From assembly GCF_002897295.1 (NCBI RefSeq), contig NZ_BEXF01000021.1:46376-110375 (forward strand): 64,000 bases of DNA. The letters run 5' to 3'. The position numbers and the translations under genes are program-made. Position 1 is the stretch's first letter. Every line of letters begins with the position of its first letter. Shown here one piece after another: positions 1 to 8,196 of this stretch. The notes under the pieces are model-generated. The model did no database searches and was not told the origin of the DNA. It worked only from the letters and a program-made list of their open reading frames with translations. This DNA comes from Brevibacillus reuszeri. GTDB taxonomy: Bacteria; Bacillota; Bacilli; Brevibacillales; Brevibacillaceae.

Positions 1-578
1 AGGTAATAGAAGTACGATCTACGCTGCTGCCTACGATCGAGAAGCTGACCGGACATCGCTTGTCCTACACAGAAATTATTATTAAAGCAGTGGCAACGGC
101 ATTATCTCGTCATCCAAAAGTAAATGCGTCACTCAAAGATGATGTGATCCAGCTCCACGAGACCATCAATATCGGTGTGGCTGTCGCGGTGACAGACGGA
201 TTGCTCGTACCCGTAATCAAACAGGCGGATCAAAAAGGACTCGCACATTTGACTACAGAGACAAAAAGGCTCGCTGGATTGGCTCGTGATGGCCGTCTGC
301 TTCCGGACGATATGCGCGGCGGCACGTTTACGATCAGCAACCTTGGGATGTATGCGATTGATGTGTTTACACCTATCATCAATCAGCCAGAGAGTGCCAT
401 TCTTGGAGTGGGACGAATCCATGAGAAACCAGTAGGTGTAAATGGACAGATCGTACTACGACCGATGATGTCTCTTTCCTTGTCATTTGACCATCGGGTT
501 ATGGACGGGGCACCTGCGGCTGCATTCTTGCAAGAGATCAAAGAATTGCTGGAATCACCCTATCATCTGCTGGCGTAA
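1..578 (+). CDS. 2-oxoacid dehydrogenase E2 (dihydrolipoamide acyltransferase), C-terminal part, 5' truncated by window
   Basis: The frame is open from base 3 to the stop at 578, so only the C-terminal catalytic domain of an E2 acyltransferase is seen (about 190 residues). The acyltransferase active-site motif DHRVMDG lies at 489-509, and the stretch FTISNLGMYAID is typical of the E2 catalytic trimer. E2 moves an acyl group from lipoamide to CoA in the cytoplasm. The lipoyl and E1-binding domains must lie upstream of the window. It is 18 bp from an E3 gene with a strong ribosome binding site (AAAGGAGG), so the two are one operon. Whether the complex is for pyruvate, branched-chain oxoacids or acetoin cannot be decided from this end; the E3 resembles AcoL, which favours acetoin or branched-chain type. 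Confidence 0.93.
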   Translation, partial: VIEVRSTLLPTIEKLTGHRLSYTEIIIKAVATALSRHPKVNASLKDDVIQLHETINIGVAVAVTDGLLVPVIKQADQKGLAHLTTETKRLAGLARDGRLLPDDMRGGTFTISNLGMYAIDVFTPIINQPESAILGVGRIHEKPVGVNGQIVLRPMMSLSLSFDHRVMDGAPAAAFLQEIKELLESPYHLLA

Positions 579-596
579 AAGGAGGAGCAAACAACC

Positions 597-1979
597 ATGC
601 AAACATACGATATCGCAGTTATAGGTGGAGGGCCAGCAGGGTATGTGGCTGCCATCCGGGCTTCCAAGGAAGGGAAGCGGGTCGCGCTGATTGAAGCAGA
701 CTTCGTGGGAGGGACTTGCCTGAACCGGGGCTGCATTCCGTCGAAGACGCTGCTGCATAGTGCAGGTGTCATCGATCAAATTCGCAAGGCTTCCAGCTGG
801 GGGATCGAGACAGGTGAAGTCACGGTTTCCCTGGAGAAAATGATGGCCCGCAAAAATCAGGTCATCACACGGCTAAGAACAGGGATCACGTCCTTGCTGA
901 AGGCAGGAAAAATCGATTTGTTCCAGGGCTTTGGCGAGGTGAACGCAGATAAAAGCATCCGCGTTCAGATCGGAGAAGAAGTCCAAACGATCCAGGCTGG
1001 CTCTATCATTCTCGCTACGGGATCGACACCAGCAGTTCCGCCCATTCCGGGATTAGCGGATGTGCCTTTCCATACAAGCGATACCATATTTGATATCGAG
1101 CAGGTGCCAGAGTCCATTGCCATTCTGGGCGGAGGATTCATTGGGGTGGAATTTGCCTGCATTTTTGCCAGCTTGGGTGCGAAAGTGACAATTGTCGAAA
1201 TGGCAGATCGTCTTATCCCTCTGGAGGATGTAGATGCATCAGGTGTATTGTCCAAATCTCTGCGCAGTAAAGGCGTCACCTTGGGGACAGGATTAAAAGT
1301 CACCTCGGTAACCAAAACGAGTGGGGGCATTCAAGTAAATGCCGAGAATACAAAAGGTGACACACAAAGGGTTTCGTGTGAAGCATTGCTCGTAGCAGTG
1401 GGACGTAAACCGAATCTATCTGCCTTTAGTCAGTTGAAGCTGGAGCTTAGTGGTCCATTTGTCAAAGTAGATGAATTTCTGGAAACAAGCGTACCGGGAA
1501 TTTTCGCTGCAGGTGATTTGATCGGTGGATGGCAGCTCGCCCATGCTGCGAGTGCAGAAGGACAGACGGCAGCCATCAATGCAGCCGGTGGTAGAGAAAA
1601 AGTGAATGACAGAGCGGTCCCTCGCTGCATTTATACCCATCCTGAGATTTCGAGCGTAGGCTTGAGTGAGGAAGAGGCAAAAGCGCGTGGCTATGCTGTG
1701 AAAACCAGTGTCTATCAGCACAGCGGAAACGGCAAGGCATTGGCTTCTGATGAAAGCGGCGGCTTTACCAAGCTCATTGCGGAAGAGACTTATGGTGAAG
1801 TACTGGGAATCGTGATGGTTGGCCCTCATGTCACGGAAATGATTGCGGCTGGCACGGCGTTCTTGAGCTTGGAAGCAACCGTTGACGATGTAGCAGAAAT
1901 GATTTACCCACATCCAACCGTCTCCGAGAGTCTCATGGAGGTTGCAGAGAAATGGTTAGGAAAAGGAATTCACTCCTAG
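597..1979 (+). CDS. lpdA: Dihydrolipoyl dehydrogenase (E3)
   Basis: Flavoprotein of 460 residues that reoxidises dihydrolipoamide with NAD+ in a 2-oxoacid dehydrogenase complex. Visible motifs: FAD-binding GGGPAG at residues 10-15, the redox disulfide pair C41 and C46 in GGTCLNRGCIPS, the NAD-binding GGGFIG near residue 177, and the C-terminal HPTVSE with the catalytic His-Glu pair near residue 440. Length is normal. Features such as SGNGKAL and the short C-terminus recall AcoL of the acetoin dehydrogenase system, but this is only family resemblance. It is the last gene of its operon: a new promoter starts 14 bp after the stop. Confidence 0.95.
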   Translation: MQTYDIAVIGGGPAGYVAAIRASKEGKRVALIEADFVGGTCLNRGCIPSKTLLHSAGVIDQIRKASSWGIETGEVTVSLEKMMARKNQVITRLRTGITSLLKAGKIDLFQGFGEVNADKSIRVQIGEEVQTIQAGSIILATGSTPAVPPIPGLADVPFHTSDTIFDIEQVPESIAILGGGFIGVEFACIFASLGAKVTIVEMADRLIPLEDVDASGVLSKSLRSKGVTLGTGLKVTSVTKTSGGIQVNAENTKGDTQRVSCEALLVAVGRKPNLSAFSQLKLELSGPFVKVDEFLETSVPGIFAAGDLIGGWQLAHAASAEGQTAAINAAGGREKVNDRAVPRCIYTHPEISSVGLSEEEAKARGYAVKTSVYQHSGNGKALASDESGGFTKLIAEETYGEVLGIVMVGPHVTEMIAAGTAFLSLEATVDDVAEMIYPHPTVSESLMEVAEKWLGKGIHS

Positions 1980-1992
1980 AAAAGATTATATT

Positions 1993-2021
1993 TGACATGA
2001 AAACGGTTTCAATTTACAATT
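1993..2021 (+). promoter_or_regulatory. Sigma-A promoter of the sorbitol-type PTS operon
   Basis: A perfect -35 box TTGACA (1993-1998) is followed after exactly 17 bp by TACAAT (2016-2021). It lies 38 bp before the gutM start codon, so it should drive the PTS operon. The spacer is occupied by a cre site. Confidence 0.8.
1999..2012 (+). promoter_or_regulatory. cre site (CcpA operator)
   Basis: TGAAAACGGTTTCA matches the Bacillus cre consensus TGWAANCGNTNWCA at every position and is nearly palindromic. It fills the spacer between the -35 and -10 boxes, so bound CcpA would block RNA polymerase. This predicts carbon catabolite repression of the PTS operon, as expected for a secondary sugar or polyol system. 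Confidence 0.8.
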
Positions 2022-2058
2022 GTAACTAGTAAGAACATTTGTAAAGAGAGGTGGTCAC

Positions 2059-2472
2059 TTGGCTTCTTGGGGATACGTTGTTCTGCTGTTTGCGGGGCTT
2101 TGGATATTACAGGTCGTCTTCACTCAGCTGCAATCCCGCCACTACTACCGGGAGTTACGGGAGATGCAACGGCAACCGAGCGGGTACCTGGGAGTCGGGG
2201 TGAACAAACGCCGTTTTGGAGTAGGTGCCGTCATCATTCTGGTAACCGATGTACAGGGAAACGTAACGAATTGCAAGCGAATGTCTGGGATTAGCGTATT
2301 TTCCCGCTTTCGTCCGTACAATGACCCGATTGGAAAACCGATCGACAGCTTGTATGAAAGTGCGTCACAGCATCAGAAGCATTCTGTACAAACGGCACTT
2401 CGAATGGCGATTGACCAAATCTGGTCCGCGCAGGCCAAACAGCAGCAAGACAATCAACAACAAATTGGATAA
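2059..2472 (+). CDS. gutM: Glucitol operon activator GutM family protein
   Basis: A 137-residue protein beginning at TTG, preceded by GAGAGGTGG. An N-terminal hydrophobic helix (about residues 5-22) is followed by a basic cytoplasmic part with YLGVGVNKRRFG and the long C-terminal helix rich in Gln. This is the pattern of GutM/SrlM, a membrane-linked protein encoded with sorbitol-type PTS genes and named as an activator of the E. coli gut operon. It is the first gene after the cre-controlled promoter, whereas in E. coli gutM is downstream of the PTS genes. Its biochemical role is poorly defined in any species. Confidence 0.8.
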   Translation: MASWGYVVLLFAGLWILQVVFTQLQSRHYYRELREMQRQPSGYLGVGVNKRRFGVGAVIILVTDVQGNVTNCKRMSGISVFSRFRPYNDPIGKPIDSLYESASQHQKHSVQTALRMAIDQIWSAQAKQQQDNQQQIG

Positions 2473-2489
2473 AAATGTTGGGCCGCGGG

Positions 2490-2516
2490 CCAGATGGATG
2501 ACCATCTGGTTTTTTT
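2490..2516 (+). terminator. Hairpin with T-run between gutM and srlA (attenuator-like)
   Basis: CCAGATGG (2490-2497), loop ATGA, CCATCTGG (2502-2509), then seven T. This has the form of an intrinsic terminator but sits inside the operon, 30 bp before srlA. It may set a high ratio of gutM to PTS transcripts or act as a regulated attenuator. No antiterminator structure or RAT site was recognised beside it. Confidence 0.65.
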
Positions 2517-2545
2517 GCATCATTTTCTAGGGGAGGTATGGGTAA

Positions 2546-3079
2546 ATGGACTTTTTTGTTCATCTTGCAGAGGGATTCATCGGCATGTTTCAAGAGGGGG
2601 GCAAGACCTTCATAGGGCTGGTGACAGGCATTATCCCTACGTTGATTTGCTTGATCACAGCTGTAAACGCCTTCATCAAATTTGTGGGAGAAGAACGCAT
2701 CGAACGGTTTGCTTCTAAATGCACCGGCAACATTATTTTGCGCTATACTCTCTTCCCGGTCTTATCCATGTTTTTCCTGACTAATCCAATGGCTTATACA
2801 TTCGGCAAGTTCTTGCCTGAACACCAGAAGCCAGCCTTCTACGATTCGGCTGTATCGTTCTGCCATCCGATCACGGGATTGTTCCCACATGCGAATGCGT
2901 CTGAGCTGTTCGTGTATATGGGCATCGCCACCGGAATCACTCAGCTTGGTCTGTCTCTTGGACCACTCGCTATTCGCTACTTCTTGGTCGCGATCGTCAT
3001 CATCTTGATTCGCGGTATCGTAACGGAATATATCACCAAAATGATGATGAAGCGCCGCGAGATGCAGGCAGCGGCATAG
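2546..3079 (+). CDS. srlA: PTS glucitol/sorbitol transporter subunit IIC
   Basis: A 177-residue membrane protein of the EIIC2/SrlA family that forms part of the sugar channel. Typical SrlA stretches are visible: the N-terminal FIGMFQEGGKTFIGLVTGIIPTL-type region and FLPEHQKPAFYDSAVSFCHP with GLFPHANASELFVYMG. About four hydrophobic segments. Preceded by GGGGAGG at a good distance. It is followed by srlE after 22 bp. The E. coli homologue is similar in length (187 residues). Confidence 0.92.
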   Translation: MDFFVHLAEGFIGMFQEGGKTFIGLVTGIIPTLICLITAVNAFIKFVGEERIERFASKCTGNIILRYTLFPVLSMFFLTNPMAYTFGKFLPEHQKPAFYDSAVSFCHPITGLFPHANASELFVYMGIATGITQLGLSLGPLAIRYFLVAIVIILIRGIVTEYITKMMMKRREMQAAA

Positions 3080-3101
3080 AAGCGGAAAGGGGAGACACAG
3101 G

Positions 3102-4124
3102 ATGAGCAATTATCGTGCGGTGCAAGTAACAAAAGGGTCCAGCGGTTGGGGAGGACCACTCACGATCCTGCCTACGGATGACAAACCATATATTGCTTCG
3201 ATTACAGGTGGTGGCATTCACCCTGTAGCGGCGCAAATTGCTGAGCTGACAGGCGGTATTGCAGTAGATGGCTTTACCAACAAAGTAGAGCCTGGTGAAA
3301 TGGCATGCGTCATCATTGACTGCGGCGGAACGGCTCGAATTGGTGTTTATCCTAAGCTGGGAGTCTTGACAGTCGACGTAATGGCATCGTCACCATCCGG
3401 ACCTTTGATCAACTTTATTAAGGAAACCAACTTTGTTTCTGGCGTAAAAGTGAACAACGTCGAACTGACAAATGAAGTAGCTTCAGCTGCCGTCAGCACA
3501 GCTGGCGATCAACAAAAGAAATCGGCACAGGAGCTGAAAGCCGAAGCGCGTGCCAAAGTAGCGAGCATGCAAAGCAATCAGCCCCCCAGAAAAACCGGCT
3601 TCATCGAAAAAATCGGTCGTTTGATGGGTGGGGTAGTCAGCACCTTTTATCAAGCTGGACGCGACACTGTCGATCAAGTATTGCGCAATATTTTGCCGTT
3701 CATGGCTTTTGTCAGCACGCTGATCGGGATTATCCTGTTCACCGGAATTGGCGATGTCATGGCAAATATTATTAAGCCACTGGCTGGGAATTTGATCGGT
3801 CTTTTGATCATCTCCATCGTTTGCGCTCTTCCTTTCTTGTCTCCGTTACTGGGGCCGGGTGCGGTTATTGCCCAAGTCGTAGGCGTGCTGGTAGGGGTGG
3901 AAATCGGGCGTGGTACAATCCCGCCGCAACTGGCGCTGCCGGCTCTGTTCGCCATCAATCCTCAGGTTGGATGCGACTTTGTTCCGGTGGGATTGACACT
4001 GGGAGAAGCAAAACCAGAGACGATCGAAGTGGGAGTGCCTGCCGTCCTCATGTCTCGCCAAATCACAGGACCAATCGCAGTAGTCATCGCTTACGTGGCA
4101 AGCTTTGGGCTTTATACCGAGTAA
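3102..4124 (+). CDS. srlE: PTS glucitol/sorbitol transporter subunit IIB(C)
   Basis: A 340-residue protein with an N-terminal soluble EIIB domain (about residues 1-170, beginning YRAVQVTKGSSGWGG, with Cys in the ACVIIDCGG region as phosphorylation-site candidates) and a C-terminal membrane domain of about four helices (DQVLRNILPFMAFVSTLIGI onward) that completes the channel. This split of the C domain over SrlA and SrlE is characteristic of the sorbitol PTS family. RBS GGGGAGA. It is 21 bp ahead of srlB. Confidence 0.92.
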   Translation: MSNYRAVQVTKGSSGWGGPLTILPTDDKPYIASITGGGIHPVAAQIAELTGGIAVDGFTNKVEPGEMACVIIDCGGTARIGVYPKLGVLTVDVMASSPSGPLINFIKETNFVSGVKVNNVELTNEVASAAVSTAGDQQKKSAQELKAEARAKVASMQSNQPPRKTGFIEKIGRLMGGVVSTFYQAGRDTVDQVLRNILPFMAFVSTLIGIILFTGIGDVMANIIKPLAGNLIGLLIISIVCALPFLSPLLGPGAVIAQVVGVLVGVEIGRGTIPPQLALPALFAINPQVGCDFVPVGLTLGEAKPETIEVGVPAVLMSRQITGPIAVVIAYVASFGLYTE

Positions 4125-4145
4125 TTCACAATCAGGAGGGTACAA

Positions 4146-4511
4146 ATGAACACCTTGTTTACCAGCACGATCGTTTCCATCGGAGATTTGGTTCCAGATT
4201 TCCTCAAAGAGAACACAGTGATTCTTTTCAATGAAGATGCTCCAGATGAGCTGCGCGATATTGCTCTGCTGCACACCAAATCCGAGCAATTCGTAAGCAT
4301 CGAGCCGGGAGACATTTTCCAGATCGGTGACCTGCAGCTGCGGGTTACATCAGTCGGAGAAAAAGCAAACGAAACCCTACAAACCATTGGTCATTGCACT
4401 GTGAAAGCGGATGGAAGTGCTGCCCCGCAGCTGCCTGGGATGATTCATGTCGAAGACGCTACCCTTCCTTCTATAGAGATTGGGGTCAAAATTGCCTTTT
4501 TCCGTCCGTAA
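4146..4511 (+). CDS. srlB: PTS glucitol/sorbitol transporter subunit IIA
   Basis: A 121-residue cytoplasmic EIIA that receives phosphate from HPr and passes it to EIIB. The family pattern is clear: a beta-rich small protein with the conserved NEDAPDELRDIALLH region around residues 28-42 and the GHCTVKADG block near residue 82, where the family His lies. Strong RBS (AGGAGG) 6 bp before ATG. It completes a full set of sorbitol-type PTS parts in this operon. Confidence 0.92.
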   Translation: MNTLFTSTIVSIGDLVPDFLKENTVILFNEDAPDELRDIALLHTKSEQFVSIEPGDIFQIGDLQLRVTSVGEKANETLQTIGHCTVKADGSAAPQLPGMIHVEDATLPSIEIGVKIAFFRP

Positions 4512-4550
4512 ATCACAACATCTACTATACAAAAGAGAGGGAGAGACACC

Positions 4551-5840
4551 ATGTTGGGATTCAATAGACGACTGGCAGCATTAGAGAAAGAGGGAGGCTG
4601 CATTCGCGTGGGGCTGGTCGGGGCTGGCCAAATGGGTCGCGGACTGATCTCACAAATCGAAGGAATGAAAGGGATGTCCGTGGTGATCACGGCGGATTTG
4701 TTCCCTGAGAATGTAAAAGCCGCCTATCGCAAGGCAGGAGTACCTGAAAGCCGAATTACGGAGACGCAAGACCTCGACAAAGCGGATAAGGCGATCGCTT
4801 CCGGACATTCGGTTGTAACGAAGGATGCCGAGCTGATTCCTCAACTAACGAATGTCGATGTGATCGTCGATGCGACTGGGATGCCGGAGATTGGTGCCAA
4901 GGTCGCTTGGGAAGCGATCCGACATAAGAAGCATATCGTTATGCTGAACGTCGAAGCAGATATCACTATCGGACCACTCCTGAAGCAGCAGGCAGATGAA
5001 GCAGGTGTCATCTATACAGGCTCGGCAGGGGATGAGCCTGGCGCGATTATGGAGCTCCATGACTTCGCAGACGCATTGGGCTTCGAGATTGTCGCGCTGG
5101 GAAAAGGAAAAAACAATGCCTTGAACGTCCACGCCAATCCAGACACAGCTCGTGCAGAAGCTGCTCTAAAAGGATCGAGTCCCAAAATGCTCGCATCGTT
5201 TCAGGACGGAACCAAAACAATGGTGGAAATGACAGCAGTAGCCAATGCCACTGGATTTGTTCCTGACATTCCCGGTATGCATGGACGAAAAGCTCGATTG
5301 GAAGAGCTGCCAGGTCTTTTCTCACTTGCTGAACAGGGCGGTATGCTTGGCCGCACACGGATTGTCGATTATGTGGACGGTGTTGCCCCAGGCGTGTTTG
5401 CGATTATTTCCTCCGCGATGCAAGAAGTGCACGACACCATGAAATATTTGAAAATGGGCGCGGGTCCGAATTACGTCCTGTATCGCCCGTATCATTTGAC
5501 TAGCCTGGAAACTCCTTTGTCTATCGCACGCGCGTATCTACAGAAGGAGGCGACAATCGCACCTTACTACGGCATGGTAGCCGAGACCGTAGCGGTAGCA
5601 AAGAAACAGCTGAAAGCCGGAGAAGCGATGGACGGAATCGGCGGATTCTCGGCTTATGGCAAGATTGTGACAGCAGCAGACAAGCGTGAGCAGAACGCAC
5701 TGCCAATCGGCTTGATTGGGCCACACATTCGCTTGAAAAAAGATGTGGAGCAAGGAACCATTATTACTCTGGATGATATTGAATTTACTGAACAAACCAC
5801 TATTCTGCGACTGCGTGAGCAAATGGATAATGGGAATTAA
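4551..5840 (+). CDS. SAF-domain NAD(P)-dependent oxidoreductase, homoserine-dehydrogenase-like (COG4091/DXR-II-related)
   Basis: A 429-residue enzyme with a Rossmann fold near the N-terminus (VGLVGAGQMGRG, about residues 20-31), a central dehydrogenase-like domain with GMPEIG and GSAGDEPGAIMELHDF, and a C-terminal SAF domain (about residues 360-425, ending in LDDIEF). This is the architecture of predicted homoserine dehydrogenase-like proteins with a SAF domain, the superfamily that includes the DXR-like (DRL, DXR-II) reductoisomerase of Brucella. It occupies the place of sorbitol-6-phosphate dehydrogenase (srlD, a short-chain dehydrogenase) in the operon. I infer that it acts on the phosphorylated product of the PTS. 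The substrate is unknown; a true homoserine dehydrogenase is unlikely in this setting. Confidence 0.8.
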   Translation: MLGFNRRLAALEKEGGCIRVGLVGAGQMGRGLISQIEGMKGMSVVITADLFPENVKAAYRKAGVPESRITETQDLDKADKAIASGHSVVTKDAELIPQLTNVDVIVDATGMPEIGAKVAWEAIRHKKHIVMLNVEADITIGPLLKQQADEAGVIYTGSAGDEPGAIMELHDFADALGFEIVALGKGKNNALNVHANPDTARAEAALKGSSPKMLASFQDGTKTMVEMTAVANATGFVPDIPGMHGRKARLEELPGLFSLAEQGGMLGRTRIVDYVDGVAPGVFAIISSAMQEVHDTMKYLKMGAGPNYVLYRPYHLTSLETPLSIARAYLQKEATIAPYYGMVAETVAVAKKQLKAGEAMDGIGGFSAYGKIVTAADKREQNALPIGLIGPHIRLKKDVEQGTIITLDDIEFTEQTTILRLREQMDNGN

Positions 5841-5855
5841 ATAGGTAGAGGGGAA

Positions 5856-5890
5856 GGAAGGCATGAACATGTCTTCCTCTTTCCTTTCTA
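5856..5890 (+). terminator. Probable terminator of the PTS operon
   Basis: GGAAGGCATG (5856-5865) pairs with CATGTCTTCC (5868-5877), one mismatch, followed by a pyrimidine-rich TCTTTCCTTTCT tract. It separates the oxidoreductase gene from the SorC regulator, which has a TATAAT at 5910-5915 of its own. Confidence 0.55.
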
Positions 5891-5960
5891 TAAAGAGGAA
5901 CAAATCTGTTATAATATGTAACGTAGAAGAGCATAGTAACGTTTTTAATGAGGGATACGT

Positions 5961-6935
5961 ATGGATAACTGGACAGAAAAACGCGAAATGGTACGAGTCG
6001 CAAAATTATACTATTTGACTGGACTCACACAGGCGGAAATTGCTAAAAAGCTGGGCGTTTCCCGTCCGGTGATTTCCAAGATGCTGCAGCGAGCCAAAGA
6101 CACAGGCATCGTGGAGATTTACATCCGTGATGAAACGGTGAGCATGGTGGAGCTGGAGCAGCAACTGGAAGCAGTACTACGTCTGGATGAGGTCATCGTT
6201 GTCCCGTCCTATGGGAACAAAAATGAAGAAATGATCAAACAACAAGTAGCCAAAGCAGCTGCCCAGTACCTGCCCAAGTGGATTCGCAACAAACGGAGGA
6301 TTGGAATCTCTTGGGGGACAACACTGTACCACCTCGTTAATGAATACCCGTTTGAGAGACACCATAAGATGAAAGTATACCCTCTGGTAGGCGGGATCGG
6401 CCGTCATCGCATCGAAATTCACTCCAATCAGCTCGCCTACGAATTTTCGAAAAAACTCGGTGCAAGCTGTGAGTTTCTTTATGCTCCTGCTATTGCCGAT
6501 TCCATGGAGCTAAAAAGACAGCTGATAGACTCACCGGACATTCGATCGATTTTGGAGGAAGCTCGTCAAGTAGAGCTTGCTATCGTCGGGATTGGCAATC
6601 CGTATGAATCGACCATGACAGAAATGGGATATCTTAAGGAAGAGGATCTTTGTCAATTGCAGGAAGGCAAAGCAGTTGGGGATATCAGTTCACGCTTTAT
6701 TGATAAATCCGGTAAACCCATCCATAACGATTTGAATAATCGCGTCATCGGGATTGAGCTGGACGAACTGAAGCATATTCCAACCGTCGTGGGAGTCGTT
6801 TCTGGAAGCAATAAGCTGGACGCGGTTTGGGCCAGTTTGCAAGGCAATTATTTCGATAAGTTAATCATAGACGAATATTTGGCAGAAGTGCTGTTGGAAA
6901 AGGCGAAGGAGGTGAGCATAAGTGAAAGAGGATAA
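5961..6935 (+). CDS. SorC/DeoR-type sugar-binding transcriptional regulator
   Basis: A 324-residue regulator. The N-terminal helix-turn-helix is visible at about residues 20-45 (GLTQAEIAKKLGVSRPVISKML), followed by the SorC effector domain (about 55-315), a sugar-isomerase-like fold that binds phosphorylated sugars, with ISWGTTLYHLV and VVGVVSGSNKLDAVWASLQG as typical stretches. Its place just after the PTS operon suggests that it controls that operon in response to the imported sugar phosphate, together with CcpA. A TATAAT (5910-5915) lies 45 bp upstream. The next gene overlaps its end by 14 bp, so the two are translationally linked. Confidence 0.88.
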   Translation: MDNWTEKREMVRVAKLYYLTGLTQAEIAKKLGVSRPVISKMLQRAKDTGIVEIYIRDETVSMVELEQQLEAVLRLDEVIVVPSYGNKNEEMIKQQVAKAAAQYLPKWIRNKRRIGISWGTTLYHLVNEYPFERHHKMKVYPLVGGIGRHRIEIHSNQLAYEFSKKLGASCEFLYAPAIADSMELKRQLIDSPDIRSILEEARQVELAIVGIGNPYESTMTEMGYLKEEDLCQLQEGKAVGDISSRFIDKSGKPIHNDLNNRVIGIELDELKHIPTVVGVVSGSNKLDAVWASLQGNYFDKLIIDEYLAEVLLEKAKEVSISERG

Positions 6936-7245
6936 AATGAGAACAACTCTGTTTTGTGACACTTGTATGGATGATACTGAACATGAAGTAACCTATGTAG
7001 ATAAAATCCTGTACCAGATTCGTTGTGTGGAATGTGAAAAATCACATTCGCGCGGATCAGAAATACAAAGAGAGCTTTACTTGAATTATATGGAACGAGT
7101 CTTTAGCAAGCCAAAACGCTTCAAAAACGAGGCTGGAGAAAACTTACCTCATTTCCTGTTTTCACTCCCTTATCGTGTGATGAGCAAGCCTTTTCGTACC
7201 TACAAGGAAATAAAAAACATGTTTAATTATAAACGAAAAATATAA
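6922..7245 (+). CDS. Small zinc-ribbon-like protein of the 'bh protein' type
   Basis: A 107-residue protein of unknown function. Two Cys pairs (CDTCMDD near residue 11 and CVECEKSH near residue 35) form a likely zinc ribbon. The second half is basic with LPHFLFSLPYRVMSKPFR, a stretch I recognise from small uncharacterised proteins of Bacillus relatives. Start GTG at 6922 is set by a strong AAGGAGGTGA 7 bp upstream, inside the 3' end of the SorC gene. A terminator follows, so it ends the operon. Confidence 0.75.
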   Translation: MKEDKMRTTLFCDTCMDDTEHEVTYVDKILYQIRCVECEKSHSRGSEIQRELYLNYMERVFSKPKRFKNEAGENLPHFLFSLPYRVMSKPFRTYKEIKNMFNYKRKI

Positions 7246-7261
7246 AGAAAAACGCTAAGAG

Positions 7262-7309
7262 AGGCTGTCCAGAAAGTCGGATTATCTGACCTTCTGGAGC
7301 CTTTTTTTG
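7262..7309 (+). terminator. Terminator after the SorC/zinc-ribbon unit
   Basis: Long imperfect hairpin: GGCTGTCCAGAAAGTC pairs with GACCTTCTGGAGCC around the loop GGATTATCT, and is followed by seven T (7302-7308). Confidence 0.75.
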
Positions 7310-7371
7310 TGGAATGCCCCCGGCTCGTTTTTTTGAGAAGAATAAAGCTATCATGCAAGGTTAACAAAACG

Positions 7372-7420
7372 AAAGCACAGTATTCGACGAGCTTTTCCCT
7401 CGTTTGGATGCTGTGCTTTT
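7372..7420 (-). terminator. Terminator of the tetR gene (minus strand), possibly bidirectional
   Basis: AAAGCACAG (7372-7380) and CTGTGCTTT (7411-7419) form a perfect 9-bp stem with an inner ACGAG/CTCGT stem. On the minus strand it is followed by a T-rich CGTTTTGTT. It lies 29 bp beyond the tetR stop codon. Confidence 0.65.
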
Positions 7421-7448
7421 GCCTGTTTGCCGTGCAAATCATTCCGAA

Positions 7449-8030
7449 CTACTCAAGTGACGCAAGCATCATTTTGACAGCATTATCGATAAAGGCTCGG
7501 TTTGGACGAGATTTTAAGAGTACCGTCAGTCCAATTAACGATACGATCAACGACTGCGATACAGCTTTTGCATCCATATCAGCCTTTAGCTCGCCTGATT
7601 TTATCCCGCGTTCAATCGCCTCTTGAAAGATGACGGAGAGGTACATTTGATGTTCCCTCGTCAGGATTTCAAATTTCTCATCATGAGGAGCAAGCTCGAC
7701 CATGGTATTAATACAAAAGCATCCACGGCTGAGACTTCCGGCATATTCTTCATCTACTACCTCTTCAAAAAAAATGCGGAAGGCTTCTTTTACAGACGGA
7801 TAGTCTTGAAGTCTGTTGCGTACCTCGGAAGCACGAGACATTGTATATTTGCGTAGTGCGGCTTCGAATAGTTCCTTTTTGTCGCCAAAGGTTGAATATA
7901 TGCTGGGTCGCTGTATCCCCATGCGAGAAGTCAAATCGCTTAATGAGGTAGCTTCATACCCCTTCTCCCAAAAGAGCTGCATTGCTGCGTCTAATACTTT
8001 TTCTGCGTCAAACTCGCGCGTTCTTGCCAT
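7449..8030 (-). CDS. TetR/AcrR family transcriptional regulator
   Basis: A repressor of 193 residues. The TetR helix-turn-helix is at the N-terminus (EFDAEKVLDAAMQLFWEKGY, then SLSDLTSRMGIQRPSIYSTF), with a typical C-terminal ligand domain containing SRGCFCINTMVELAPHD, as in the AcrR/YcdC-like subgroup. I chose ATG at 8030 because GAGAGG lies 8 bp before it; an in-frame ATG at 8048 is less well placed. It is divergent from an MFS pump whose promoter carries a palindrome suited to a TetR dimer pair, so it probably represses that pump. Confidence 0.88.
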   Translation of the reverse strand: MARTREFDAEKVLDAAMQLFWEKGYEATSLSDLTSRMGIQRPSIYSTFGDKKELFEAALRKYTMSRASEVRNRLQDYPSVKEAFRIFFEEVVDEEYAGSLSRGCFCINTMVELAPHDEKFEILTREHQMYLSVIFQEAIERGIKSGELKADMDAKAVSQSLIVSLIGLTVLLKSRPNRAFIDNAVKMMLASLE

Positions 8031-8196
8031 GATGAATACCTCTCTCAATTTTCTCAGATAACGAAACTAAATTCATTACTTATCAGTATGTTATATTCTA
8101 TGATGATCCGCATGTATTGTCAATTGTATGATGTTATTGCCCCGCGTGTAGTAGGGCGTACTTTTACCGGGTGATCGTTTTTTCTAAATGATGATA

